A DNA stretch of 14,626 nucleotides, from NCBI GenBank assembly GCA_003451715.1, contig DMJN01000107.1, positions 1 to 14,626 on the forward strand, written 5' to 3'. Source of the DNA: Gammaproteobacteria bacterium (GTDB lineage: Bacteria > Pseudomonadota > Gammaproteobacteria > Pseudomonadales > Pseudohongiellaceae). Below, in pieces: positions 7,529 to 14,626 of the stretch. Below the pieces are notes generated by a model. That model saw only the letters and a program-made list of their open reading frames with translations. It had not been told where the DNA came from and did no database searches. Positions within the stretch are counted from its first letter, which is position 1; each line of letters begins with the position of its first letter. The position numbers and the translations under genes are program-made.

Positions 7529-9187
7529 ATGAAACAGAAAACCCTTTTACTAGTAGCAATTGGTACCAGCCTGTTGATGAGCCCTCAGGTATTCTCGCAG
7601 GAGCAGGACAGTATCGATTACCGGGAAGGCTATGGCCTGGTACTGGAGCAGCGTTGGAATGAAGTGCAGGCACACTTCATTGAATTTCAGTCCAACTATC
7701 CGGACAGTGCATGGACCGACGATGCGGCCTTCTGGAATTGCTACGCCATTGAACAGGCCAGCACCCAACGGGAAGAACAGTTCAATTGCTATCAACAATT
7801 CGTGGATAGCTTCCCTGATAGTAGCTATGTGGCTGATGCCAGTTCGAAACTGGCGGTGCTGGGATCGCGACTGGCCAGCCTCGGCTCTCCGGAGTTCATC
7901 ACTCGATTAATAGATCAGTCTGACTTCAATTTCGAGTTTGAATTCAACGCCGAGGAGTTCTCGGAAACCTTTGAGGAAACCATGGCCCGCGCGGAACAGG
8001 AAATGGAACGATTACGTGATTCCGGTATCGATGTGCCCTCAATACCAGACCTTCCAGATCTAAGCTTCGTGACCGGCGATGTGCAGCGGATCAATATCGA
8101 CCTCGATGATATTCGGGATGATGCCCTGCGCATGCGGGATGAAATGCAACGATCCCGCATTGAAATGCGGAGAATGAGCCGCGATATGCGCTTCCGCAGA
8201 AATTCGGCCGACGATGAACTGCTCACCGTAATAGCAGCACTCAGGGATAATGTGCGTGCTTCTGAGATTCTCATCGAACGACTGAGGAATACCGACAATC
8301 CTGAAATGCGTGCGCGCCTGGTTATGTTGCTCGAAGATTTCGAAGGCGAGCAGATCTCTGATGCACTGGTTGATGTAATCAATGACGACTCATCCCAGGA
8401 AGTGCGTAACAACGCCGTGTATGCATTGCTGGACAGAGACGAGGAAGCTTCGCGAGACCTGCTGCTGGATATCACCATGAGTTCAGAGTTCCCTACTAAT
8501 GTCAGGGCTGAAATCCTCGATGACATGGAGGACTGGGACGAGGACCTGGCAGTTCCGACACTTGAATCAATCCTGGCAGCTGAAGACGACCCGGTGCTGG
8601 TCTCGGAAGCAGCCGATTCACTAGCTGACATCGGCAGCGAAGCGGCGCTTAACATTCTGTTCGACACATTCCAGTCCAAACAGGATCCGACAACGCGCCA
8701 ACTCATCCTCGAGCAGATTGCTGATGTGGAAACCCCTGAAGTAATTACTTTTCTGACTGACATCGCCCTCTCGGGTCAAGACGATGAAGTGGCGGTTATT
8801 GCTATCGAAGGAATTGCCGACCGCGAAGATAATGTCGCCGTTGCCGCGCTCGATCACATTTTTGTGAATAGCACCAGTCAACAGCGTCGCCTCGCAGCCC
8901 TCAGTGGCATTGGAGATTCAGAAACCCAGCAGGCCGTCGAATTGCTTGAGCGGGTACTGAACAGCGAGACTGCACCGGTACTGCTTGCCGCCACGGTGAG
9001 AGCGCTAGGCGATACTGAACTGGCCAGTGCCGTGCCACTGGTACTCGATACCTATCGCAACAATACCGACCAGCAGGTACAGAGAGCGGCTATTGGTGCC
9101 CTGCGCCGGCTAGATGATCACCCTGCTGCCACCGAGGGTTTGTTGGAGGTGCTCGAGGATCAGCTAGATCAGCCGGTTGATCAGTAA
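7529..9187 (+). CDS. Exported TPR-like and HEAT-repeat protein, third gene of the sigma-factor unit
   Basis: A signal peptide (residues 1-23, ending VFS before Gln) is followed by a tetratricopeptide-like region (about 30-115) containing paired YPDSAWTDDAAF and FPDSSYVADASS blocks, as in YbgF/TolA-partner proteins. It has two cysteines (NCYAIEQ and NCYQQF), candidates for a disulfide in the periplasm. An acidic helical segment (130-165), a Pro-Asp linker, and a Met/Arg-rich helix (about 195-225) come next. From about residue 230 to the end there are roughly nine HEAT-type helical repeats with the recurring pattern of alanine, leucine and aspartate seen in DPVLVSEAADSLADIGS. Such repeats bind partner proteins. 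GAGG at 7517-7520 is the ribosome site. The linkage to a sigma/anti-sigma pair suggests a co-regulator or a periplasmic effector; no enzyme motif is visible. Confidence 0.8.
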   Translation: MKQKTLLLVAIGTSLLMSPQVFSQEQDSIDYREGYGLVLEQRWNEVQAHFIEFQSNYPDSAWTDDAAFWNCYAIEQASTQREEQFNCYQQFVDSFPDSSYVADASSKLAVLGSRLASLGSPEFITRLIDQSDFNFEFEFNAEEFSETFEETMARAEQEMERLRDSGIDVPSIPDLPDLSFVTGDVQRINIDLDDIRDDALRMRDEMQRSRIEMRRMSRDMRFRRNSADDELLTVIAALRDNVRASEILIERLRNTDNPEMRARLVMLLEDFEGEQISDALVDVINDDSSQEVRNNAVYALLDRDEEASRDLLLDITMSSEFPTNVRAEILDDMEDWDEDLAVPTLESILAAEDDPVLVSEAADSLADIGSEAALNILFDTFQSKQDPTTRQLILEQIADVETPEVITFLTDIALSGQDDEVAVIAIEGIADREDNVAVAALDHIFVNSTSQQRRLAALSGIGDSETQQAVELLERVLNSETAPVLLAATVRALGDTELASAVPLVLDTYRNNTDQQVQRAAIGALRRLDDHPAATEGLLEVLEDQLDQPVDQ

Positions 9188-9195
9188 AGGAGTAT

Positions 9196-9302
9196 AGGGA
9201 CAGACCCCATTTTCCTTCTGGGCAGGTGAAATGAATTATCTCAGCTAATGAATAAGCTGGTCTGTCCCTGAAATACCCAGAAGAAAAATGGGGTCTGTCC
9301 CT
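9196..9302. repeat. Palindromic repeat element with GGGACAGACCCC arms
   Basis: The left arm (9196-9222) and right arm (9276-9302) are 27 nt each and are reverse complements with one mismatch. The outer core is AGGGACAGACCCCATTTT. A third partial arm, GGTCTGTCCCT (9259-9269), sits inside, and an inner hairpin CAGCT (9242-9246) with AGCTG (9255-9259) caps the centre. Palindromes with this GGGACAGACCCC core are, to my recollection, dispersed in many bacterial genomes and associated with REP-type elements moved by TnpA/RAYT transposases. No transposase gene is present here, so it would be a non-autonomous copy. It lies 8 bases after the HEAT gene stop. Confidence 0.8.
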
Positions 9303-9309
9303 GTTTTTT
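9196..9309 (+). terminator. Rho-independent terminator built from the palindromic repeat
   Basis: The long hairpin formed by the repeat arms is followed directly by TTTTTT (9304-9309), then more T-rich sequence. This is a plausible intrinsic terminator for the sigma-factor unit, since it begins just after the last stop codon and precedes the gcv operon. The T run flanks the repeat on one side only, so termination is expected mainly on the plus strand. Confidence 0.5.
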
Positions 9310-9367
9310 CTCATTTTTGCGTTAGAATAGAGCCCTCCGTTCAAGACCACAGTAGTAGCGAATTCAC

Positions 9368-10453
9368 TTGGGACAACACACTTCCCTCTACCAAAATCAT
9401 CTCGATGCCGGCGCCAAGATGGTGGATTTTGCCGGCTGGGATATGCCTATCAATTACGGCTCCCAGATCGAAGAACACACTCAGGTGCGTACTGCCGCCG
9501 GCATGTTCGATGTCTCCCATATGACAGTGGTGGATGTATCCGGAAAAGATGCCGAAAAATTTCTGCGCTATCTGCTGGCTAATGATATTGCCAAGCTGGA
9601 TGAGTGCGGGCGTGCTCTGTATAGCGCCATGCTCAATCATGAGGGTGGAGTAATCGACGACCTGATTGTCTACCGTATGAGTTTTGGCTATCGGGTGGTG
9701 CTCAATTGTGCAACACGCCAGAAAGACCTGCAGTGGTTAACAGCCATCAGTCAGGATTTCAATGTGATCATCGACGAGAAGCCGGAGCTGGCGATACTGG
9801 CAGTGCATGGCCCGCTGGCCATTGAGAAGCTGTGTGAAACTCTGCCCGAACATGCCGAACGTATACAGCAACTCGGTAATTTCAGAGGATTCGAAGACGG
9901 CACATGGTTCATCGCTCGCACGGGCTACACCGGTGAGAAAGGTATCGAGCTCATCTTTCCTGAGGGCGAGGCCTCTGAATTATGGAACAAGTTGCTTGCA
10001 GGGGGTACCAAACCGGTTGGGCTGGGAGCCCGAGATACGCTACGCCTGGAAGCCGGTATGAATCTGTATGGCCACGACATGGATGAGACGGTCTCACCAC
10101 TAGCCGCCAATATGGGACAGACTATTGCCTGGGATCCACCCGGCCGAGACTTTGTGGGCAAATCTACCCTCGAGGCAGCGCAACGACTGCAGGCCTCCGG
10201 TGGACTGCCGCAGCTAGTCGGTCTGGTGCTTGAGCAGCGCGGGGTATTGCGAGAAGGCCAGCCAGTGCACACGGATAAGGGCGAAGGCATCATCACCAGC
10301 GGCAGCTTCTCACCTACATTGAAGCATTCCATTGCATTAGCTAGAATTCCGCTGGATAGTGAATCCTGTCGAGTGGATATGCGTGGCACATTGACTGAAG
10401 TAAGAATCGTTAAGCCAAATTTTGTCCGTTTTGGAAAAAAGGTTTACGAGTAA
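9368..10453 (+). CDS. gcvT: Glycine cleavage system T protein (aminomethyltransferase)
   Basis: GcvT takes the aminomethyl group from the lipoyl arm of GcvH, transfers the methylene unit to tetrahydrofolate and releases ammonia. The 361-residue length is near the E. coli value (364). It matches the family from its first residues: [25 protein letters not shown], the folate-site region [65 protein letters not shown], and FVGKSTLEA near the barrel domain. The start is TTG at 9368: an in-frame TAG at 9356-9358 leaves no upstream ATG, GTG or TTG, and the next ATG is inside the conserved core. No Shine-Dalgarno sequence is visible before it, and the start is unusual. A TAGAAT at 9323-9328 could be a -10 hexamer, without a good -35. 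No glycine riboswitch is present in the short leader. Confidence 0.96.
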   Translation: MGQHTSLYQNHLDAGAKMVDFAGWDMPINYGSQIEEHTQVRTAAGMFDVSHMTVVDVSGKDAEKFLRYLLANDIAKLDECGRALYSAMLNHEGGVIDDLIVYRMSFGYRVVLNCATRQKDLQWLTAISQDFNVIIDEKPELAILAVHGPLAIEKLCETLPEHAERIQQLGNFRGFEDGTWFIARTGYTGEKGIELIFPEGEASELWNKLLAGGTKPVGLGARDTLRLEAGMNLYGHDMDETVSPLAANMGQTIAWDPPGRDFVGKSTLEAAQRLQASGGLPQLVGLVLEQRGVLREGQPVHTDKGEGIITSGSFSPTLKHSIALARIPLDSESCRVDMRGTLTEVRIVKPNFVRFGKKVYE

Positions 10454-10512
10454 GACTCAAAAATAGAGAACAGATTATAGAAGCTGTTAGAGGCCAGGAA
10501 GGGGGTCATCGA

Positions 10513-10902
10513 GTGAGCAATATTCCAGACGATCTAAATTTTGCATCAACCCACGAATGGGTTCGCATCAACGAAGACGGCACAGCCACAGTGGGTATAA
10601 GTGATCATGCACAAGATGCACTTGGAGATATTGTCTTTGTAGAACTGCCTGAACCCGGTTCGACGGTTATTGCCAAAAATGAAGTTGCCGTCGTCGAATC
10701 TGTCAAGGCTGCTTCCGATATCTATAGCCCGGTATCCGGCGAAATTACCACCGTGAATGAAGTTCTAATAGACGCCCCGGAAACAGTTAACTCCTCACCC
10801 TATGAAAATGGCTGGTTTTACAAGATGACTCTGAGTGACGATGCCGAACTGGATGATTTAATGGATGCTGACGCCTATTCCGATCACTGTGAAGACGAGT
10901 AA
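10513..10902 (+). CDS. gcvH: Glycine cleavage system H protein (lipoyl carrier)
   Basis: GcvH carries the aminomethyl intermediate on a lipoamide arm between GcvP, GcvT and the L protein (dihydrolipoyl dehydrogenase). The protein is 129 residues, the normal size. The lipoylation site is Lys65 in [18 protein letters not shown]. The N-terminal THEWVRI and the C-terminal [11 protein letters not shown] blocks are typical. The start is GTG at 10513, supported by AGGAAGGGGG at 10496-10505 (7-nt spacing) and by agreement with the family's MSNIP N-terminus. It lies 59 bp after gcvT and 54 bp before gcvP on the same strand, consistent with one operon. Confidence 0.97.
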   Translation: MSNIPDDLNFASTHEWVRINEDGTATVGISDHAQDALGDIVFVELPEPGSTVIAKNEVAVVESVKAASDIYSPVSGEITTVNEVLIDAPETVNSSPYENGWFYKMTLSDDAELDDLMDADAYSDHCEDE

Positions 10903-10956
10903 GCCCGGCAGCAGGAATCGCGTAAACTGAGAATCGACAGCTAGACAAGGAAGCGA

Positions 10957-13914
10957 ATGCAAGCACAAAAACAACCCCAATCCGTGCCAACCGATTCTGC
11001 ACAAAACGATTCAGCGTCTACGCTGGAAACATTGCTGTACAAAGGCGAATTCGTCGATCGCCATATCAGTCCCTCTGAACAGCAAATCGATGCGATGTTA
11101 GCCGCGCTCGACCTCACTTCTCTTAAGCAACTGATCGAAAAGACCGTGCCTTCAGCCATCATGCTTGAAAAGCCCATAGCGCTGGCGGATCCGGTGAATG
11201 AGAACGCCGCATTGGCCAAGTTGAAATCCATTGCAGCAAAGAACAAGCCCACCCGATCCTTTATCGGGCTTGGTTATTACGATACGCACACTCCCAATGT
11301 CATTCTCAGAAATGTCTTAGAGAACCCCGGTTGGTATACAGCCTACACGCCCTACCAGCCTGAAATTTCCCAGGGCCGCCTGGAGTGCTTATTGAATTTT
11401 CAACAGATGACTCTGGACCTGACTGCCATGGACCTGGCCAATGCCTCGTTACTGGATGAGGCAACGGCTGCCGCCGAGGCAATGGCACTTGCCAAGCGAG
11501 TCAGTAAGAATCGCCGGGCCAATAAGTTCTTTGTCGATGAACACTGTTTCCCTCAGACTATCGATGTCCTTAAAACTCGAGCACAGTGCTTCAACTTCGA
11601 GTTGGTAATTGGCGATGTTACTGCCATGAATCCTGAGGAACTATTCGGCGCTGTTTTTCAGTACCCAGCCATGGCAGGCGAGATACAGGATTTAACTGAA
11701 TACATCGACCAGTTGCATGAGCACGACGCCATTGCCATTGTTGTGGCAGACTTGATGAGCCTTGCCCTGCTCAAACCACCGGGTGAAATGGGCGCAGATG
11801 TGGTCACCGGCAGCAGCCAGCGATTCGGGGTACCCATGGGATACGGCGGCCCGCACGCCGCCTATTTCGCCACCAGGGATGTATACAAGCGTGCCGTGCC
11901 CGGCCGCATAATAGGTGTATCCGTAGACACCCGCGGTAAACAGGCTTTTCGCATGGCGCTGCAGACCAGAGAGCAGCACATCAGGCGCGAGAAAGCGAAT
12001 AGCAATATCTGTACAGCGCAGGTTCTGTTGGCCAATATTGCCGCTCTCTTTGCCATGTACCACGGCCCCGAAGGAATTCGAAAAATTGCCGCTCGAATTC
12101 ATCGACTCACCTGCATCCTTGCCACCGGACTACGACGATCAGGCATCGAAGTAGTTAATGACAACTACTTCGACACACTTACACTGGCGACAAATCCAGA
12201 TAAAAGCATGGCAATAATGGAACGAGCCAATACGGCTGGTATCAACTTGAGAGTAGATAGGCTGGAAAGTCACAATACCTTAGGCATCAGTCTCGATGAA
12301 AGCACAACCGAGCAAGATCTCGAACACTTGTGGCAAATCATTTTGGGCAACGATAGCGAATTCTTGTCTGTTTCTGTCATTGATGCTGAAATTAGTGGCG
12401 GTGACATAGCGCCAGTTATCCCAGATAAGCTTATTCGGCAAAGCAAGTTTCTACAACATCCTGTTTTTAACAGCTATCACAGCGAAACAGAAATGATGCG
12501 TTATATCAAACGACTCGAGAACAAGGACATCTCACTGACCCATGCCATGATCCCGCTGGGCTCCTGCACGATGAAGCTTAATGCTGCGGCCGAAATGATC
12601 CCTATCAGCTGGCCGGAATTTGCCAAGCCCCATCCCTTTACTCCCCTGGACCAGATGGCAGGTTACCATCAAATGATAAGCGAATTGGAGGACATGCTGG
12701 CGGAGATCACCGGATTCGATGCAATCAGCATGCAACCTAATTCCGGAGCTCAGGGTGAGTATGCTGGATTATTGGCCATCAAAAAGTACCTGGATAGCAC
12801 CGGTGGTGGTGATCGCGATGTCTGCCTGATACCGAGTTCCGCTCATGGTACTAATCCAGCCAGCGCGCAAATGATTGGTATGCGGGTAATGCTGGTTGCC
12901 TGCGACGACAACGGAAACATCGATGTAGCCGACCTGAAAGCAAAGGCCGAGGCCAACCGGGATCAACTCGCTGCCCTGATGATTACCTACCCATCGACAC
13001 ATGGTGTATATGAGGAAGCTGTCTGCGAAATCTGTCAGATCGTGCACGATAATGGCGGCCAGGTATACATGGACGGTGCCAATCTTAATGCCGAAGTTGG
13101 TATCGCAAAGCCAGCCGACATAGGCGCCGATGTATCTCATGTAAACTTGCACAAGACTTTCTCTATCCCCCATGGCGGTGGAGGTCCGGGCATGGGTCCG
13201 ATCGGCGTTAAGTCACACCTGGTGCCCTATCTGGCTGATCATCCCCTGGTTGAGATTGACGGCAAGAAGGCCAGTAACGGTGCAGTCTCTGCCGCACCCT
13301 GGGGAAGTTGCGGTATTCTTCCTATCTCCTGGATGTATGTGACTATGATGGGTAGTCAGGGATTGCTGAAAGCAACCCAGGTTGCCATCCTCAGTGCAAA
13401 CTATATCGCTGTCAAACTTGCCCCTCATTTCCCGGTACTCTATACCGGGCGGGAAGGTATGGTTGCGCACGAGTGCATTATCGATATGCGTCCACTGAAA
13501 CAATCCTCCGGCATCAGTGAAGAAAATGTCGCCAAGCGACTAATGGATTTTGGATTTCACGCGCCGACCATGTCTTTCCCGGTTGCAGGCACGTTAATGA
13601 TCGAACCCACAGAGAGTGAATCCAAGCAGGAGCTGGACCGCTTCATCGACGCCATGATTCAGATACGCCAGGAAATTTCGAGGGTTGAATCCGGTGAACT
13701 CGATGCCGAAAACAATCCCCTAAAGCAGGCTCCTCACACGATGCGCGATATGGTAGACGAGGAATGGGACAGACCCTACACGAAAATGCAGGCGGCCTTT
13801 CCAGGCGGCGGCAATCTGGATAGCAAATACTGGCCCACCGTGAACCGTATTGACAATGTGTACGGTGACCGGAATTTGTTCTGCGCCTGTCCGGCAATTG
13901 AGAATTACGAGTAG
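10957..13914 (+). CDS. gcvP: Glycine dehydrogenase (decarboxylating), P protein, fused P1-P2 form
   Basis: GcvP is the pyridoxal-phosphate enzyme that decarboxylates glycine and loads the remaining aminomethyl group onto lipoyl-GcvH. This 985-residue protein is the single-chain homodimeric type (E. coli 957). The first half (about 32-465) has the P1 fold with [20 protein letters not shown] and [28 protein letters not shown]. The second half has [22 protein letters not shown], and the PLP lysine Lys733 in [20 protein letters not shown]. The C-terminal [17 protein letters not shown] block and NLFCACP are intact. About 28 extra, low-complexity N-terminal residues (Gln/Ser/Asp-rich) precede the conserved start; the ATG at 10957 is preceded by AAGGA at 10947-10951, so this extension is probably real. 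No recognisable terminator follows it. Confidence 0.97.
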   Translation: MQAQKQPQSVPTDSAQNDSASTLETLLYKGEFVDRHISPSEQQIDAMLAALDLTSLKQLIEKTVPSAIMLEKPIALADPVNENAALAKLKSIAAKNKPTRSFIGLGYYDTHTPNVILRNVLENPGWYTAYTPYQPEISQGRLECLLNFQQMTLDLTAMDLANASLLDEATAAAEAMALAKRVSKNRRANKFFVDEHCFPQTIDVLKTRAQCFNFELVIGDVTAMNPEELFGAVFQYPAMAGEIQDLTEYIDQLHEHDAIAIVVADLMSLALLKPPGEMGADVVTGSSQRFGVPMGYGGPHAAYFATRDVYKRAVPGRIIGVSVDTRGKQAFRMALQTREQHIRREKANSNICTAQVLLANIAALFAMYHGPEGIRKIAARIHRLTCILATGLRRSGIEVVNDNYFDTLTLATNPDKSMAIMERANTAGINLRVDRLESHNTLGISLDESTTEQDLEHLWQIILGNDSEFLSVSVIDAEISGGDIAPVIPDKLIRQSKFLQHPVFNSYHSETEMMRYIKRLENKDISLTHAMIPLGSCTMKLNAAAEMIPISWPEFAKPHPFTPLDQMAGYHQMISELEDMLAEITGFDAISMQPNSGAQGEYAGLLAIKKYLDSTGGGDRDVCLIPSSAHGTNPASAQMIGMRVMLVACDDNGNIDVADLKAKAEANRDQLAALMITYPSTHGVYEEAVCEICQIVHDNGGQVYMDGANLNAEVGIAKPADIGADVSHVNLHKTFSIPHGGGGPGMGPIGVKSHLVPYLADHPLVEIDGKKASNGAVSAAPWGSCGILPISWMYVTMMGSQGLLKATQVAILSANYIAVKLAPHFPVLYTGREGMVAHECIIDMRPLKQSSGISEENVAKRLMDFGFHAPTMSFPVAGTLMIEPTESESKQELDRFIDAMIQIRQEISRVESGELDAENNPLKQAPHTMRDMVDEEWDRPYTKMQAAFPGGGNLDSKYWPTVNRIDNVYGDRNLFCACPAIENYE

Positions 13915-14032
13915 TGCCCTAATCACAAGCTTGTCGCCATTCCCTGCGATTGAGCCTGGTCAGAACACGACAGGTGCCCTCAGAGTGTTTTTGCTGTGAG
14001 CAAGAGTGGTCAACTACTTGTTCAGAGATTCC

Positions 14033-14569
14033 CTAATCTTTGGTTTTTCCGTCTATGTGAGAGTCTCGCATCTTCTTGAGCTTGTCCATTTGCTCCTGAA
14101 TGTGATTGAGCTTTTCATTCAGCTCTTTCTTTGTAGCGATGATTTGATCGTCATCGCCTTCCCGAAATTCCTTGTACGAAGTATAAAACTGGGCCTTCTG
14201 TTGTTTTAGTTGGCCAATCTTGTAGTTCTTGTACTGATTTACCTGTCTGCGCACTGCCAATCCCGGAACCAGCACAATGGAGATAGCGACCAAATAGGGT
14301 AGAGCCAACCACACAAAAAATATCAAGCGTACGTAGCCCTTGTACATGAATTCCCATTGCACACCGAACATGTAGATAGAAATCAATACGCCAAGTACAA
14401 ACGTCAATATGGCAAAGAACCAGAGTGAGTCCCCCAGCTTTTTGATGCCCCCATTGCCATCCGGATTATTCGGATCGAGAGAATGTTGCAGATTTGGTGC
14501 AAACTTCAAATACAACACGATCACCGCCGTAATTGCCCACACTCCCATACCTGCTGAAAACCCCGCCAT
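14033..14569 (-). CDS. Small membrane protein with C-terminal coiled coil, function unknown
   Basis: I do not recognise this 178-residue protein. It has three hydrophobic segments, at about residues 2-22 (FSAGMGVWAITAVIVLYL), 48-67 (LWFFAILTFVLGVLISIYMF), and 81-103 (LIFFVWLALPYLVAISIVLV). A strongly charged helical tail (about 112-178) follows, with heptad-like Lys/Glu/Leu pattern (KKELNEKLNHIQEQMDKLKK), probably a cytosolic coiled coil. It is convergent with gcvP, 118 bp away. Starting at ATG 14569, an in-frame TGA upstream (14600-14602) bounds the frame, and no good ribosome site is visible. The lack of upstream sequence leaves its operon context unknown. Confidence 0.7.
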   Translation of the reverse strand: MAGFSAGMGVWAITAVIVLYLKFAPNLQHSLDPNNPDGNGGIKKLGDSLWFFAILTFVLGVLISIYMFGVQWEFMYKGYVRLIFFVWLALPYLVAISIVLVPGLAVRRQVNQYKNYKIGQLKQQKAQFYTSYKEFREGDDDQIIATKKELNEKLNHIQEQMDKLKKMRDSHIDGKTKD

Positions 14570-14626
14570 AATGAATCCGACATATTGACCTGTACCCCGT
14601 CAGCACCTATGGAACAGATATAGCAC

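Noticed and set aside
7915..8763. 282-codon open frame on the minus strand opposite the HEAT gene
   Set aside because: Its translation is a Ser/Arg-rich low-complexity shadow; the plus-strand frame has a signal peptide, ribosome site and repeat domains.
9303..9367. Glycine riboswitch before gcvT
   Set aside because: The leader is only about 60 nt and shows none of the paired aptamer structure; the sequence before it is the repeat.
13766..13776. GGGACAGACCC, similar to the palindromic repeat core, inside gcvP
   Set aside because: It encodes the conserved EEWDRPYT block of P proteins and has no partner arm nearby, so it is a coding coincidence.
13915..14032. Terminator between gcvP and the convergent membrane gene
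   Set aside because: Only weak four-pair stems and a 10-nt palindrome ACAAGCTTGT (13925-13934) were found, with no adjacent T run.
14600..14602. TGA upstream of the membrane protein start as a readthrough codon
   Set aside because: Sequence before it is too short and shows no protein-like continuation or hairpin.

Overview
This window looks like chromosomal DNA of a gammaproteobacterium, probably marine or environmental. The protein sequences (GcvT, GcvH, GcvP, Lhr, LepB, an ECF sigma factor) resemble that class, base composition is near 50% GC, and the gcvT-gcvH-gcvP order is the usual gammaproteobacterial one. This assignment rests on family resemblance, not on a search.

Layout. (1) Positions 1-4149, minus strand: a large Lhr-type DNA helicase gene. 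It is open in one reading frame throughout except for an in-frame TAA (2491-2493) and an in-frame TGA (709-711). Its C-terminus runs off the left edge. A LexA-like operator lies 39 bp upstream of its start. (2) 4343-5113: a consensus sigma-70 promoter and a short signal peptidase I gene. (3) 5222-5809: an exported thioredoxin-fold, peroxiredoxin-like protein. The codon for its first catalytic cysteine is TGA, followed by Pro-Phe-Cys, and a hairpin lies 20 nt downstream at bacterial SECIS distance. The best reading is a selenoprotein that an ordinary gene caller would split in two. (4) 6121-9187: a three-gene unit of ECF sigma factor, membrane zinc-finger anti-sigma factor and an exported TPR/HEAT-repeat protein. 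(5) 9196-9309: a palindromic repeat with near-perfect 27-nt arms (GGGACAGACCCC core), a third partial arm inside and a T6 run after it, separating the sigma-factor unit from the next operon. (6) 9368-13914: gcvT-gcvH-gcvP, three of the four components of the glycine cleavage system; the L protein is elsewhere. (7) 14033-14569, minus strand: a small membrane protein with a C-terminal coiled coil, convergent with gcvP, function unknown.

How the parts fit. GcvT, GcvH and GcvP act together to break glycine into CO2, ammonia and a methylene group on tetrahydrofolate. The sigma, anti-sigma and HEAT genes are probably a signalling unit sensing something in the envelope. The Sec-peroxiredoxin probably acts in the periplasm; LepB, encoded just upstream, is the enzyme class that would remove its signal peptide. 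The two most notable observations are the selenoprotein candidate and the helicase gene with two nonsense codons but no frameshift. No tRNA, rRNA, CRISPR array, transposase gene or prophage gene was seen.
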